A model generated the notes under the pieces. That model was not told the DNA's origin. It made no database searches and saw nothing but the letters and a program-made list of their open reading frames with translations. From assembly GCF_002744245.1 (NCBI RefSeq), contig NZ_NKHG01000074.1, positions 42,923 through 106,922 on the forward strand: 64,000 nt of DNA. Direction: 5' to 3'. A program made the position numbers and the translations under genes. Each line of letters opens with the position of its first letter. Position 1 is the stretch's first letter. Source of the DNA: Bacillus pumilus. Its GTDB lineage: Bacteria > Bacillota > Bacilli > Bacillales > Bacillaceae. Positions 38,924 to 48,711 of the stretch are shown here, in pieces.

Positions 38924-39448
38924 GTGTACCCTGAAGCGTACCTGACTTTTTTACACGAATTTCATACGACAAGAGATTATTTTGAGTGTCATGAAATTCT
39001 TGAAGAATATTGGAAGGAAGATCCCCCTGAGCAGCGGAAAGAATACTGGGTTGGTCTGATTCAGCTTGCTGTCGCTTTGTATCATCAAAGACGGGGCAAT
39101 GGAAAAGGAGCGAAACGGCTCATTTCAAACAGCCTTCACTTGTTAGAAGCAAATCGCCCCGTATTATCGAACCTAGGTTTTGATGATGAAGCATTTCTTT
39201 TACTTCTTAGAACACTGAAGAAGAAAATGGATGAAAACATGCCCTACGAGAGTGTGATGCTTCCAATCAAAGATCAAACGCTCCTTTCTCTCTGCAAAGA
39301 GATGGCCCAAAAAGAAGGGTTGACCTTTGGACAGGAAAGTAAGCTATCCAACACGTTCTTAATCGAAAAACATAGATTGCGTGACCGGACAGAAGTTTTG
39401 CTTGAAAGGGAGAAACAAATCGAACGTAAAAAAAGCAGAGGAATATAA
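38924..39448 (+). CDS. ypuF: YpuF, DUF309 protein
   Basis: A 174-residue helical protein of the DUF309 family. The diagnostic N-terminal phrase is DYFECHEILEEYWKEDPPEQRKEYW, followed by GLIQLAVALYHQRRGN, with conserved H and E residues. The start is the GTG at 38924, 8 bases after GGAG; this yields exactly the B. subtilis length of 174. Function is unknown. It converges with ribT across a shared terminator. Confidence 0.88.
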   Translation: MYPEAYLTFLHEFHTTRDYFECHEILEEYWKEDPPEQRKEYWVGLIQLAVALYHQRRGNGKGAKRLISNSLHLLEANRPVLSNLGFDDEAFLLLLRTLKKKMDENMPYESVMLPIKDQTLLSLCKEMAQKEGLTFGQESKLSNTFLIEKHRLRDRTEVLLEREKQIERKKSRGI

Positions 39449-39458
39449 CCTCTGCTTT
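39432..39458. terminator. Bidirectional terminator between ypuF and ribT
   Basis: Stem AAAGCAGAGG/CCTCTGCTTT with a 7-base loop and T runs on both strands. The hairpin overlaps the last codons of ypuF. Confidence 0.8.
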
Positions 39459-39472
39459 TACATGTGTGATAT

Positions 39473-39835
<363 letters not shown>

Positions 39836-39940
39836 TCAATATTTAAAATGTTCCTATTTTCCAGCAAATGTCTTGTGAATCATTTGCTCATCACACATTA
39901 TAAACATTTTCATACCGTTTTTAAACTCTTTTTCATGAAA

Positions 39941-40405
39941 TTAACGAAATGTTCGATTTAAATTGGCCATTTCAATGGCAGCTGCAGCCGATTCACTGCC
40001 TTTATTTCCAGCTTTTGTGCCGGCTCTTTCAATGGCTTGTTCAATGGATTCTGTTGTCAGTACACCAAAGATGATCGGTACCCCTGTTGAGATGGCACTT
40101 TGAGCAATTCCTTTCGCCGCTTCATTACAAACATAATCATAATGCGTTGTTGCGCCTCGGATCACTGTTCCAAGTGTAATAACTGCATCATATTTTTTTG
40201 TTTCAGCTAGTTTTTTTGCCATATAAGGAATTTCAAAAGCGCCTGGTACCCATACGACATCGATATCGTCACCGTTTGCTCCGTGTCTAAGCAATGTATC
40301 TTCTGCGCCATCTAGCAGCTTACTTGTAATAAAATCATTAAATCTGGCTACTACTATTGCAAATTTTAATCCTTCTGCTACTACATGACCTTGTATTGTA
40401 TTCAT
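39941..40405 (-). CDS. ribH: RibH, 6,7-dimethyl-8-ribityllumazine synthase
   Basis: RibH condenses the ribityl-pyrimidine with dihydroxybutanone phosphate; it forms an icosahedral shell of 60 subunits around RibE in Bacillus. The 154-residue product has [32 protein letters not shown] and [17 protein letters not shown], which form the active site. It starts 26 bases after ribB. Confidence 0.97.
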   Translation of the reverse strand: MNTIQGHVVAEGLKFAIVVARFNDFITSKLLDGAEDTLLRHGANGDDIDVVWVPGAFEIPYMAKKLAETKKYDAVITLGTVIRGATTHYDYVCNEAAKGIAQSAISTGVPIIFGVLTTESIEQAIERAGTKAGNKGSESAAAAIEMANLNRTFR

Positions 40406-40431
40406 ATGTTCATCATCCTTTTTTGTGATTT

Positions 40432-41055
40432 TTATTTTGTTTCTATCGTCGTTGTTTGATGATTTAAATATGTCTGTAATGCTTCAATCGTGAGCATCTT
40501 TAAATCATGTTCTTTTTGAATCTCCTTCAGTTCAGGTACGCGTGCCATTGTTCCATCCACATTCATAATTTCACATATGACACCCGCAGGCTCTGAACCC
40601 GCAAGCTTAGCAAGATCAACAGCCGCCTCTGTATGACCTGGTCTTTCTAATACTCCGCCCTCTTTTGCAATGAGCGGAAATACATGACCTGGGCGTGCAA
40701 AATCTTCTGGTTTTGCCTGTTTATCTAACATGGCCAAAATGGTGGTTGAGCGCTCGAAGGCACTAATACCGGTCATCGTTGACGTATGGTCGATGCTCAC
40801 TGTAAATAAAGTATGATGTGCGTCCGTATTTCGCTCTACCATTGGATGCAGGTCCAGCTGTTTGGCGATCGACGCCTGGACTGGCGTGCAAATGAGACCC
40901 CTTCCATGTAAAGCCATGAAGTTAATGACTTCCGGCGTTGCATGCTCAGCAAGTGCCACAAAGTCTCCTTCATTTTCTCTGTCTTCATTATCAACTACAA
41001 TAATGATTTTTCCTTGTTTGAGTGCATTCACTGCCTCATCAACAGAATGATACAT
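40432..41055 (-). CDS. ribB: RibB, 3,4-dihydroxy-2-butanone-4-phosphate synthase, single-domain form
   Basis: RibB turns ribulose 5-phosphate into dihydroxybutanone phosphate. The 207-residue product carries the metal and substrate motif [20 protein letters not shown] and [14 protein letters not shown] positions ([16 protein letters not shown]). In B. subtilis this domain is fused to GTP cyclohydrolase II in a 398-residue protein. Here the chain ends after the RibB domain, and ribH starts 26 bases on, so the cyclohydrolase half is wholly missing from the locus. It starts 11 bases after ribE. Confidence 0.94.
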   Translation of the reverse strand: MYHSVDEAVNALKQGKIIIVVDNEDRENEGDFVALAEHATPEVINFMALHGRGLICTPVQASIAKQLDLHPMVERNTDAHHTLFTVSIDHTSTMTGISAFERSTTILAMLDKQAKPEDFARPGHVFPLIAKEGGVLERPGHTEAAVDLAKLAGSEPAGVICEIMNVDGTMARVPELKEIQKEHDLKMLTIEALQTYLNHQTTTIETK

Positions 41056-41066
41056 ACTATCGCCTC

Positions 41067-41717
41067 CTAGAATCCGTGCTCTTTTAAAAATGATGGGGTC
41101 AATCGTGATGGCTGCTTTTCGTCATGCTCTTTTGTTAAATAGCGATAAATATATTTGCCGATCATGTCACACTCTATATTCACTATATCACCCATAGATT
41201 TAGTCGGGAAAATAGTACCTTCAAGCGTATGCGGAATAATAGAGACTGTGACTTGGCGATCACGCAAATCGAAAATGGTCAAGCTGACGCCATCTATGGC
41301 AATTGATCCCTTTTTAGTGAGCATATCTGTGAGGGACTTGTCCATCTCTAAATCATAATAAATCGCATTACTCTTTTTTTCTATTCGGGTAATCAAAGCC
41401 GTTCCATCAACGTGGCCTGATACAAAATGGCCTCCGAATCGCCCATTAGTGGACATGGCCCGCTCTAAATTGACTGAACTTCCTGATGTCAGGCGATTTA
41501 GTGATGTGGCTTTGACCGTCTCAGGCATCACATCTGCCGTGAACTGTTCTTTTGTAAAGCTTGTGACTGTAAGACATACACCATTGATCGCAATACTGTC
41601 CCCAAGATGAACATCTTCTAGCACACGGCTGCATTTTATGACGATTTCCATAGCATCTGCTGCTCTTTTGCTTAATGACTGGACTGTGCCAACTTCTTCA
41701 ATAATCCCAGTAAACAT
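41067..41717 (-). CDS. ribE: RibE, riboflavin synthase alpha chain
   Basis: Riboflavin synthase dismutates two lumazines to riboflavin. The 216-residue product has the two lumazine-binding barrels, each with its motif: [12 protein letters not shown] with AINGVCLTV, and [10 protein letters not shown] with AIDGVSLTI. It is the first gene after the FMN riboswitch; GGAGG lies 7 bases before the ATG. In B. subtilis ribD would come first; it is not here. Confidence 0.96.
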   Translation of the reverse strand: MFTGIIEEVGTVQSLSKRAADAMEIVIKCSRVLEDVHLGDSIAINGVCLTVTSFTKEQFTADVMPETVKATSLNRLTSGSSVNLERAMSTNGRFGGHFVSGHVDGTALITRIEKKSNAIYYDLEMDKSLTDMLTKKGSIAIDGVSLTIFDLRDRQVTVSIIPHTLEGTIFPTKSMGDIVNIECDMIGKYIYRYLTKEHDEKQPSRLTPSFLKEHGF

Positions 41718-41880
41718 TGTGATCCTCCTTTTCTCTTTCTTTTGTATTTCTCACTTTATTCAAAAGCGATGTTAGGGACATGTGATCGATTGAACACCTT
41801 CGCCGCTTTTTATGGTCCATACAAGGTAAATGAGAGATCACCAATAAACACTGCATGCCTTTCACTACATTTACATACAG

Positions 41881-41907
41881 AAAGCCCCGGAAAAATTCCG
41901 GGGCTTT
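41881..41907 (-). terminator. Attenuator of the rib FMN riboswitch
   Basis: A perfect 12-bp GC-rich stem AAAGCCCCGGAA/TTCCGGGGCTTT with a 3-base loop lies 64 bases downstream of the aptamer on the minus strand. The minus-strand tail is only moderately T-rich; the other side has a run of seven T on the plus strand. Confidence 0.7.
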
Positions 41908-41969
41908 GGGTTTTTTTGCATCAGAAATAAAACTATGATCAACCAATATTTTTCATTCATAGTTTTCTT

Positions 41970-42109
41970 TATCCTTCTCCCATCCAGACTTTCACTGTCG
42001 GCTTCAGCTTTTCACTGAATCAACCGTTAATAAATTAACGGGTCACGGGCTGTAAAGCATGCGCTTTATTACCGTCGGTCGGGATTTTCACCCTGCCCCG
42101 AAGGATACA
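41970..42109 (-). ncRNA. FMN riboswitch (RFN element) of the rib operon
   Basis: The minus strand shows the conserved start TATCCTTCGGGGCAGGGTG, the middle CCGACGGTAATAAAGC and AGCCCGTGACC, and the end GATGGGAGAAGGAT. It is a complete aptamer upstream of ribE. Binding of FMN should cause early termination at the downstream hairpin. Confidence 0.96.
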
Positions 42110-42136
42110 ATCGATATTTAGCTGTCCTTAGGGGCT

Positions 42137-42165
42137 ATTATAGCGATCTTAGTTGACAAATGCAA
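42137..42165 (-). promoter_or_regulatory. SigA-type promoter of the rib operon
   Basis: On the minus strand TTGCAT and TATAAT are spaced by 17 bases, about 28 bases upstream of the FMN aptamer. Confidence 0.65.
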
Positions 42166-42197
42166 CAATCAAGATTTATTTACCTGTTCCATAAAAA

Positions 42198-42221
42198 AAG
42201 CCTCCTTATAAGAAAGGAGAC
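42198..42221 (-). terminator. Terminator downstream of ypuD
   Basis: Stem CTCCTT/AAGGAG with a 6-base loop, followed by seven T on the minus strand, lies just past the ypuD stop at 42225. Confidence 0.75.
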
Positions 42222-42224
42222 ATG

Positions 42225-42569
42225 TTAATTTACGACTTTTACTACTTTTATAAGACCATCTATTCTTTTTTCATTACTAAAGTATGCTTTAATACGATCG
42301 CCCTTTTTCAGATCGGCAACATCATCTTCAAATTTCTTTCCATTAAAAATGATTTTCGTTCCGTTTTTGGCTTGACCGTAATATTCATCTCCATCAATTT
42401 TTGTAATGGTATATTCATAGATGGTGTAATCTTTATCATTATGCGTTAAGCTTTCACCAATGGCTGTTGGCACATCTTCAATTTTCATGCCATTCATGTA
42501 TAAATAACCTGCGCCTAAACAAAGCAGTAAAACAAATAAGATCGCAATTTTTAATTTAATTTTCCCCAT
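42225..42569 (-). CDS. ypuD: YpuD-like small exported or membrane-anchored protein
   Basis: A 114-residue protein with an N-terminal membrane or signal segment (residues 5-24) and an extracellular part of beta character (DYTIYEYTITKIDGDEYYGQ, GTKIIFNGKKF). The start is the ATG at 42569, 8 bases after GGAGG. It resembles B. subtilis YpuD in place and general make-up; assignment is from memory. Function is unknown. The sipS gene that I recall near ypuD and ribD in B. subtilis is not found at this locus. Confidence 0.65.
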   Translation of the reverse strand: MGKIKLKIAILFVLLLCLGAGYLYMNGMKIEDVPTAIGESLTHNDKDYTIYEYTITKIDGDEYYGQAKNGTKIIFNGKKFEDDVADLKKGDRIKAYFSNEKRIDGLIKVVKVVN

Positions 42570-42819
42570 ATTTAGAACCTCCATCATCTGCACTTCACCT
42601 ATTTGTATGTTTTATTCCTTCTTTTACTGAAATAAAACCAAAAAAGCTGATTTTCATTAATGGTTACTTATATAACGATTCAGACGGACCTTTGGTTTCC
42701 ACCTTTTAATCATCACATATGATACGAATATGCGTTCTTTATTAAGGGGGTATTTGTTGAATTTCTCTTTATAACGACAGTAAACCACATAGTTACTAAA
42801 CAAAATAGAGACTTTTCTC

Positions 42820-43056
42820 CTATACTCTTTTTTCAAGTGCAAACAAGTCTTCTTCTAAGGCCTGGGCACGTTGAACAGCTATGTCTCGACTATCGCGCAC
42901 CCCCTGATTATAATAGTAGCTTCCAAGGTGATGAGTGATAAAAGCCAAAACTTCCCCCGCTGCCACTTCTCCAATAACTTCTTCTCTCTCATTTGCAAAA
43001 AAACGTTGTATTTCATCGATCATTTGTCTTTTTTCTTCTGTTGTCAATGATTTCAT
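42820..43056 (-). CDS. DUF2164 family protein, 78 residues
   Basis: A small acidic helical protein. It begins MKSLTTEEKRQMIDEIQRFFANEREE, and the core HHLGSYYYNQGVRDSRD is the DUF2164 signature. The start is the ATG at 43056 behind GGTGGAT; in-frame codons further upstream fall in the ppiB terminator. Function is unknown. The 250 bases downstream to ypuD hold no convincing gene. Confidence 0.75.
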   Translation of the reverse strand: MKSLTTEEKRQMIDEIQRFFANEREEVIGEVAAGEVLAFITHHLGSYYYNQGVRDSRDIAVQRAQALEEDLFALEKRV

Positions 43057-43161
43057 ATCATCCACCAGCTTTCTTTTCTTTTTTGCTTGTACGATCACCA
43101 AGCTGCTTTTTACGAATATACGTTCTATTATATCATAAATGACGGCTTTATTCGCCATAAA

Positions 43162-43185
43162 AAAACACCGCAAATGCGGTGTTTT
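43162..43185 (-). terminator. Terminator downstream of ppiB
   Basis: A perfect 10-bp stem AAAACACCGC/GCGGTGTTTT with a 4-base loop and a T-rich tail on the minus strand follows the ppiB stop at 43196. Confidence 0.8.
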
Positions 43186-43195
43186 CTTGTCATTA

Positions 43196-43633
43196 TTATG
43201 CGTCGACAACTTCGACTTTTTCCATGCCTAGGCCTTGCTCCATATCAAGAACAGCCTCGATACCTGATGTGACCTTTCCAAAAACAGTGTGCACACCGTT
43301 TAGATGCGGCTGTGGGTCATGTACGATAAAGAATTGGCTGCCGCCTGTGTCTTTACCAGCATGCGCCATTGATAATGAACCTCTTTCATGTTGATGAGGA
43401 TTGCCTTCTGTTTCACATTTAATTGTGTAACCAGGACCCCCAGTTCCATTACCATTTGGGTCGCCCCCTTGACTTACGAAGCCTGGGATGACGCGGTGGA
43501 ATTTTAGTCCATCGTAAAAGCCTTCATTTGCTAGCTTTTCAAAGTTTGCTACAGTACCTGGAGCAGCCTCTGGGTAAAGTTCAAACTCAATTTTCTTTCC
43601 ATTTGTTAGTTGTATGTATCCTTTTTTTGCCAT
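43196..43633 (-). CDS. ppiB: PpiB, cyclophilin-type peptidyl-prolyl isomerase
   Basis: A 145-residue cytosolic cyclophilin that speeds proline isomerisation. The active-site signature [19 protein letters not shown] is complete, and SQFFIV and HTVFGKV follow as expected. No signal peptide. The ATG at 43633 has GGAG upstream. Monocistronic and divergent from ypuA. Confidence 0.96.
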   Translation of the reverse strand: MAKKGYIQLTNGKKIEFELYPEAAPGTVANFEKLANEGFYDGLKFHRVIPGFVSQGGDPNGNGTGGPGYTIKCETEGNPHQHERGSLSMAHAGKDTGGSQFFIVHDPQPHLNGVHTVFGKVTSGIEAVLDMEQGLGMEKVEVVDA

Positions 43634-43840
43634 TTTTCACATTCTCCTTTCAGGTTAAACAACGCTCATTATAGCACATTTTCGATGATGTGAAACATCC
43701 CCTGCTTCTTGATTATTATTTATCTCCTCTTTCATTATGGATAAAATGAAAGAGCCTGCTGCTTTTCTCCTAAAGGAATGTTGGCAGACTACTCAAAACG
43801 GCTTCATTTATTGGAAGATCAAAACATCTTCAAAGAAAAT

Positions 43841-43873
43841 TGAAACGTCAGACTGATTTGCTACGTCTATATG
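43841..43873 (+). promoter_or_regulatory. ECF-type (SigM/SigW/SigX) promoter upstream of ypuA
   Basis: TGAAAC and CGTC are spaced by 17 bases, about 85 bases before the ypuA ATG. This fits the shared ECF consensus. In B. subtilis ypuA is known to me as SigM-dependent. Nothing else was recognised in the 320 bases between ppiB and ypuA. Confidence 0.7.
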
Positions 43874-43953
43874 ATGGAGTACGCTGAAAAGCGAGTACTC
43901 AAAAGATGAGTTTCTCTTGAAAGAGGAACGCTTTCGACTTGAAGGAGGTCAAC

Positions 43954-44838
43954 ATGTTTAAAAAAACGATGCTTGGTATGATGGCAGCGCTCCTTTTACT
44001 GATTGGTGCGCCAAAAGTCAGCTTAGCGGATGCAGCTGTCGGCGATGTCATCGTCACACTCGGGCAAGACTTAACACCGGCTGATCGCCAGAAGGTGCTT
44101 GACGAGTTGAATCCACCTGAAAATGCGACAAAAATTGAAGTAACCAATAAAGAAGAGCACGAATATTTAGGAAAGTATATTCCTCGTTCTCAAATCGGGA
44201 CTAGAGCATTATCATCCTCATCCATCACAATTGAAAAATCAGGTACTGGTCTAACTGTGGATACACATAACATTAAGACGATTACAGATGAGATGTATTT
44301 AAATGCTTTAATGACAGCAGGTGTCAAGGATGCGAAGGTTGTCGTGACTGCTCCGTTTGAGGTATCTGGTACAGCAGCACTGACAGGTTTATTAAAAGCC
44401 TATGAAGTCTCAAGCGACAAAGCCATTCCAGAAGATGTGAAGCAGGTCGCAAACGAAGAGCTAGTGACAACATCTAAATTGGGTGACTCCATTGGAAAAG
44501 ACAATGCTTCTGCCCTTATTGCAAAAATCAAAGATGACATTGCGAAAAATGGTGTCCCTAAAACAACAAAAGAAGTGGAAGAAAAAGTGGATCAGGCAGC
44601 TTCTGATTTGAACTTAAATCTGACGCAAGAACAAAAAGATCAGCTTATCTCTCTCTTCGATAAAATGAAGAACATTAATATCGATTGGAAAGAAGTTGGA
44701 TCTCAAATCGATAAAGCAAAAGACAAGATTACGAAATTCATAGAATCTGATGAAGGAAAAAATCTTTTACAAAAGATTTGGGACTTCTTTGTCTCCATTT
44801 GGAACGCAATCGTGTCTGTATTTACTGGTGGAAAATAA
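43954..44838 (+). CDS. ypuA: YpuA, exported DUF1002 envelope-stress protein
   Basis: A 294-residue secreted protein. A signal peptide (cut near LADA, residue 27) precedes a DUF1002 domain; the segment YLGKYIPRSQIGTRALSSSSI resembles the family. A helical C-terminal part ends in a hydrophobic helix (IWDFFVSIWNAIVSVF) that may attach to the membrane. The start is the ATG at 43954 behind AAGGAGGTC; a TTG at 43939 is the alternative. An ECF promoter upstream suggests envelope-stress control. Biochemical role unknown. Confidence 0.85.
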   Translation: MFKKTMLGMMAALLLLIGAPKVSLADAAVGDVIVTLGQDLTPADRQKVLDELNPPENATKIEVTNKEEHEYLGKYIPRSQIGTRALSSSSITIEKSGTGLTVDTHNIKTITDEMYLNALMTAGVKDAKVVVTAPFEVSGTAALTGLLKAYEVSSDKAIPEDVKQVANEELVTTSKLGDSIGKDNASALIAKIKDDIAKNGVPKTTKEVEEKVDQAASDLNLNLTQEQKDQLISLFDKMKNINIDWKEVGSQIDKAKDKITKFIESDEGKNLLQKIWDFFVSIWNAIVSVFTGGK

Positions 44839-44851
44839 TTCTCATCAAAAG

Positions 44852-44878
44852 AAAGCTGCCTGATGATCAGGCAGCTTC
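44852..44878. terminator. Bidirectional terminator between ypuA and lysA
   Basis: A perfect 12-bp stem AAGCTGCCTGAT/ATCAGGCAGCTT around one base lies between the convergent stops of ypuA and lysA. Confidence 0.8.
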
Positions 44879-46210
44879 TTAAATAGATGATTTCACTTTT
44901 GATTGATAAGGCAAATCAAGCTTGACAATATCCTCATATGTTTCACGCTCAACCACTAGCTGCGCTTCCCCATCTTCTACAAACACGACAGCCGGGCGCG
45001 GGATGCGGTTATAGTTGTTTGACATACTGTAGCCGTAAGCGCCAGTACAAAAGACAGCTAATAAGTCTCCCTGTGATAACTCTGGCAAGTCAATATCCCA
45101 AATGAGCATATCTCCGCTCTCGCAGCATTTCCCTGCAATTGAAACAGTTTGATCATGTTTTTGACTCATTTTATTGGCACTGGCCGCTTCGTATTTCGCT
45201 TGATATAAAGCTGGACGAATGTTGTCACTCATCCCCCCGTCAATGGCTACATAATTACGAATTCCAGGTACATGTTTTGAAGAGCCGATCGTATAAAGAG
45301 TTGTCCCTGCATCGCCAACAAGAGAACGGCCTGGCTCAATCCAAATTTCCGGCATCTCAAACTCGTAGCGGGCTACGTTTTTTTTGACAGCTTGAATGAT
45401 TTTCTCAACGTATTCTGTTGCAGGTAGTGGTTCGTCCTCTGCTGTATAACGGATTCCAAAGCCACCGCCTAAGTTTAACACCGTGGAAATAAAGCCAAAA
45501 GATTCTCTCCATTCATCCAGCTTCATAAAAATTTTATCTGCTGCAAGTACAAAACCAGCCGTATCAAAGATTTGTGAGCCGATATGACAATGGACACCTA
45601 ATAGCTCGATCACTTCTGAGCCAAGCACTCGTTTCACCGCTTCGTCAGCTTGTCCATTATGAAGATCAAAGCCAAATTTTGAATCCTCTTGGCCTGTCGT
45701 AATGTAATCATGAGTATGCGCTTCGACACCTGGTGTGATGCGGAGCAGCACTTTCACCTTTTTTGACAGCTCTTGACCAAGCTGTTCAATAAGCTTCATT
45801 TCATAGAAGTTATCGACCACAATACAGCCGATCCCATGCTCTAATGCCATCTTTAATTCTTCTCTGCTTTTGTTGTTGCCATGGAAATGAATTTTATCTA
45901 CTGGAAAGCCGGCGCAAATGGCTGTGTGCAGCTCCCCGCCTGATACGACATCAAGTGATAACCCTTCTTCCTTGGCAAGCTGAAACATCGCAATGGAAGA
46001 AAATGCTTTACTCGCATATGCCACTTGCGCTTTTAGTTCTTCCTCTATAAATGCTTTCTGAAAGCTTTTTGCGCGCTCCCGTATTAAAGCCACATCATAT
46101 ACATAAAGTGGTGTCCCATACGTTTCTGCTAAAGAAACGGCATCAACACCACCAATTTCTAAATGACCGAGTTCATTTTGTCTGCAAGTGCCGTGTAAAT
46201 ACAATGTCAT
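44879..46210 (-). CDS. lysA: LysA, diaminopimelate decarboxylase
   Basis: LysA decarboxylates meso-diaminopimelate, the last step of lysine synthesis. The 443-residue fold-III PLP enzyme has the PLP lysine in YASKAFSS, HCHIGSQI, the phosphate loop LNLGGGFGIRY and the catalytic cysteine in CESGD. It stands downstream of spoVAF, as in B. subtilis, with a terminator between. Confidence 0.96.
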   Translation of the reverse strand: MTLYLHGTCRQNELGHLEIGGVDAVSLAETYGTPLYVYDVALIRERAKSFQKAFIEEELKAQVAYASKAFSSIAMFQLAKEEGLSLDVVSGGELHTAICAGFPVDKIHFHGNNKSREELKMALEHGIGCIVVDNFYEMKLIEQLGQELSKKVKVLLRITPGVEAHTHDYITTGQEDSKFGFDLHNGQADEAVKRVLGSEVIELLGVHCHIGSQIFDTAGFVLAADKIFMKLDEWRESFGFISTVLNLGGGFGIRYTAEDEPLPATEYVEKIIQAVKKNVARYEFEMPEIWIEPGRSLVGDAGTTLYTIGSSKHVPGIRNYVAIDGGMSDNIRPALYQAKYEAASANKMSQKHDQTVSIAGKCCESGDMLIWDIDLPELSQGDLLAVFCTGAYGYSMSNNYNRIPRPAVVFVEDGEAQLVVERETYEDIVKLDLPYQSKVKSSI

Positions 46211-46237
46211 TCCCTCTTTCTCCGCCTCGGCTGAAAA

Positions 46238-46261
46238 AAGACAGCTGCGCTAGCTGCCTTT
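46238..46261 (-). terminator. Terminator of the spoVA operon
   Basis: Stem GACAGCT/AGCTGCC with a 5-base loop and a minus-strand run of TTTTTT lies 59 bases past the spoVAF stop and before lysA. Confidence 0.75.
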
Positions 46262-46319
46262 TGCCGTTTCTCAAAGTTAAAAATACAATATCACAATCTT
46301 CAGCCAGTTTCAATGAACG

Positions 46320-47792
46320 TTAAGAATTTGGCGGAATTTTTGATCTGTTTTGAGGGTGAACGATGCTTGGCCTTACTTTTGAACCAGGAACAGACGTCCG
46401 GATAAGGACTTGCCATAAGGCTTTTCCATTAAAAGGAATGAACGGCCACATATACGGTGTCTGCAATGAGCGAATGGATGTTAAATAGATGAGTAACAAG
46501 GTATAACCAATGATGAGTCCATTCAGCTTAAAGATCGACACTAGTGCCAACATAATCAATCGAATCATTTTATTGGCGACACTTAATTCGTAGCTCGGGG
46601 TTGTAAATGCGCCGATGGCTGCAAGTGAGACATATAAAATGACCTCAGGTGTGAATAATCCGACATCAATGGCAATCTGTCCAATTAAAACGGCTGCAAT
46701 TAAACCCATGGCGGTAGACAGTGCTGTCGGCGTGTGAATCGCTGCCATTCTTAAAAATTCCAACCCAAAATCAGCAAGAAACACTTGGAGGATGACAGGG
46801 ATATGAGATGGTTTGTTAAAACCAATATAGCTTAGATTATCAGGTAACAGATTTGGCTCTAAGATAAAAAGAAACCAAATAGGCAAAAGGAAGATAGAAC
46901 ATAATATTCCTAAAAATCGTACCCACCTTAAAAAGGTACCAACTGCTGGTGCCTGCCGGTATTCTTCTGCATGCTGAACGTGATGGAAAAAAGTGGTCGG
47001 TGTAATGATGACACTAGGGGATGTATCTGTAAGAATGATGACATGTCCTTCTAAAATATGGTTAGCGGCTACATCTGGGCGCTCGGTGTATCGCACAAGT
47101 GGAAAAGGGTTATACCCTTGCTTAATAATAAATTCTTCAATCGTTTTATCAGACATCGTCAGTCCATCTACTTTGATCCCTGATACTTCTTTTTCAATAA
47201 TATTCACAAGATCTGGGTCTGCAATATCTTCAATGTAACAAACACATACATCTGCTTTTGAACGTTCGCCTACTTTGATCATTTTGTAACGCAGTTTTTC
47301 ATCTCGCACTCTTCTTCGAATGAGTGCTGTATTTACAATGATGTTTTCAACAAACCCATCTCTTGCCCCTCTGACGACCTTTTCCGTGTCTGGCTCTTCT
47401 GGCATTCTGCCAGGATAGCTCCTGACGTCAATGATAAATGCGTAATTTTCTCCTTCTACGACGACTGCGACAAGTCCCGAAAGCACTTGATCAACCGCTT
47501 CATCCAGCGTTTCAACTTTTGAGACCTGCTGATTGACAAGGCGATTTTCTACAACGTGTGCTATGTCATCAGATTCAGGTTCGTTGTCATTGATTTCTAT
47601 CAGTTCTTTCAATAAATAGATGACATACTGTGTATCACACAAACCGTTTACATAGTAAAGTTGGATTTCCTGATCATGTATATAGATTTTCCGAACGCCA
47701 AGGTCAAAGCTGAGACCCATACCAACATTTTCCTTGAAGTAATCTTCATTTTTCTTCGGATCTCTGTACACGTTTACCTTGTCTTTCTTCAT
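46320..47792 (-). CDS. spoVAF: SpoVAF, GerA-type subunit of the spore DPA channel complex
   Basis: A 490-residue protein like the A subunit of GerA germinant receptors. A soluble N-terminal domain (about 1-290, with RRRVRDEKL and [16 protein letters not shown]) precedes five or six helices (about 295-450). It works with SpoVA proteins in germination signalling and dipicolinate release. The start is the ATG at 47792, 5 bases after AAAGGAGTGG. It overlaps spoVAEA. Confidence 0.94.
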   Translation of the reverse strand: MKKDKVNVYRDPKKNEDYFKENVGMGLSFDLGVRKIYIHDQEIQLYYVNGLCDTQYVIYLLKELIEINDNEPESDDIAHVVENRLVNQQVSKVETLDEAVDQVLSGLVAVVVEGENYAFIIDVRSYPGRMPEEPDTEKVVRGARDGFVENIIVNTALIRRRVRDEKLRYKMIKVGERSKADVCVCYIEDIADPDLVNIIEKEVSGIKVDGLTMSDKTIEEFIIKQGYNPFPLVRYTERPDVAANHILEGHVIILTDTSPSVIITPTTFFHHVQHAEEYRQAPAVGTFLRWVRFLGILCSIFLLPIWFLFILEPNLLPDNLSYIGFNKPSHIPVILQVFLADFGLEFLRMAAIHTPTALSTAMGLIAAVLIGQIAIDVGLFTPEVILYVSLAAIGAFTTPSYELSVANKMIRLIMLALVSIFKLNGLIIGYTLLLIYLTSIRSLQTPYMWPFIPFNGKALWQVLIRTSVPGSKVRPSIVHPQNRSKIPPNS

Positions 47793-48354
47793 GGAAACCA
47801 CTCCTTTCTAATATTAATTCAACTGCTTTCATGGTGATTGGAGATCCTTTGCTCAGATCATCTTTCCGTCCCATCTTGCCAATATCTCCAATACCAACAA
47901 CAAACGGAAGATGAAGTGAGTCGAGACAATACACTGTATCTCCGCTCATTTTATGTGGTTCCATTTCTGGAAGTCCGTGTTTGTCAACGCCGTATTCTGT
48001 CAGTTCACCTTCCCGGTCAATAGAGACATGAACCTTTGTCCATTCGGCTTGGTGTGTCTTGGATGCAACTGCAATGGCTCCAATCACTTCGATTTCAGGG
48101 TGACGAGCTACATGCTTCATAGCCGTCTCCCCTGTTCCTTCTCCTGTTAGACCAGAATCATCAAACATGACAAACACTGGATCATATGGCGTCTTTAAAA
48201 TCATTTGTACAAGTTCAGGTCCTGTCCGTTTACTCGGATTCCCTTTTGAGCTAGAAATACATCTTCCACCGACTTTTTTTGCGGCAAGCTCAATGGTTTT
48301 GGCAGCATATATATCTCCGTCTGTCACTAAAATGACTTTACGTCTTTGCCCCAT
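47746..48354 (-). CDS. spoVAEA: SpoVAEA, soluble spore germination protein
   Basis: A 202-residue soluble protein with no membrane helix, expressed with the dipicolinate channel genes and needed for quick germination in Bacillus. Recognisable phrases are [30 protein letters not shown] and [15 protein letters not shown]. It begins 6 bases after spoVAEB and overlaps spoVAF by 47 bases. Confidence 0.9.
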   Translation of the reverse strand: MGQRRKVILVTDGDIYAAKTIELAAKKVGGRCISSSKGNPSKRTGPELVQMILKTPYDPVFVMFDDSGLTGEGTGETAMKHVARHPEIEVIGAIAVASKTHQAEWTKVHVSIDREGELTEYGVDKHGLPEMEPHKMSGDTVYCLDSLHLPFVVGIGDIGKMGRKDDLSKGSPITMKAVELILERSGFHEERQGKRVQRSEEK

Positions 48355-48360
48355 ATTAGG

Positions 48361-48711
48361 TTATCCTTTCGGTTTAAATATAATTGCGACAAGAAATGAG
48401 AATAAAATCGCAGCTGATATTCCAGCAGAGGTTAATTCAAAAATACCGATCCCGATTCCGATGAATCCATGTTCATCTGCCTGGTGCATCGCCCCATGAA
48501 GCAAGCTATGACCAAAGCTAACGATAGGAACGGTAGCACCCGCACCTGCAAATTCAATAAATTTATCATAAATACCGAACCCGTCTAATATGGTTCCCGC
48601 CACAACAAAGGTCGTCATGACATGTGCAGGCGTGAGTTTGAGTACATCCAATAAAAGCTGTCCGATGACGCAAATAAGTCCGCCTGCAACAAAAGCGATA
48701 AGATAATCCAT
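48361..48711 (-). CDS. spoVAEB: SpoVAEB, dipicolinate channel membrane subunit
   Basis: A 116-residue membrane protein with three or four helices, related to SpoVAC (shared phrase [21 protein letters not shown] against FAGAGSAVPVTGFANSM). With SpoVAC it makes the membrane pore for Ca-dipicolinate. Its start overlaps the spoVAD stop by one base. Confidence 0.93.
   Translation of the reverse strand: MDYLIAFVAGGLICVIGQLLLDVLKLTPAHVMTTFVVAGTILDGFGIYDKFIEFAGAGATVPIVSFGHSLLHGAMHQADEHGFIGIGIGIFELTSAGISAAILFSFLVAIIFKPKG

Noticed and set aside
41718..41969. Remnant of ribD between the FMN riboswitch and ribE
   Set aside because: Frames in this stretch show no deaminase or reductase motif; it holds the attenuator and leader only.
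42657..42842. A 61-codon minus-strand frame between ypuD and the DUF2164 gene
   Set aside because: It opens with TTG, has no ribosome site, overlaps the end of the DUF2164 gene and resembles no family I know.
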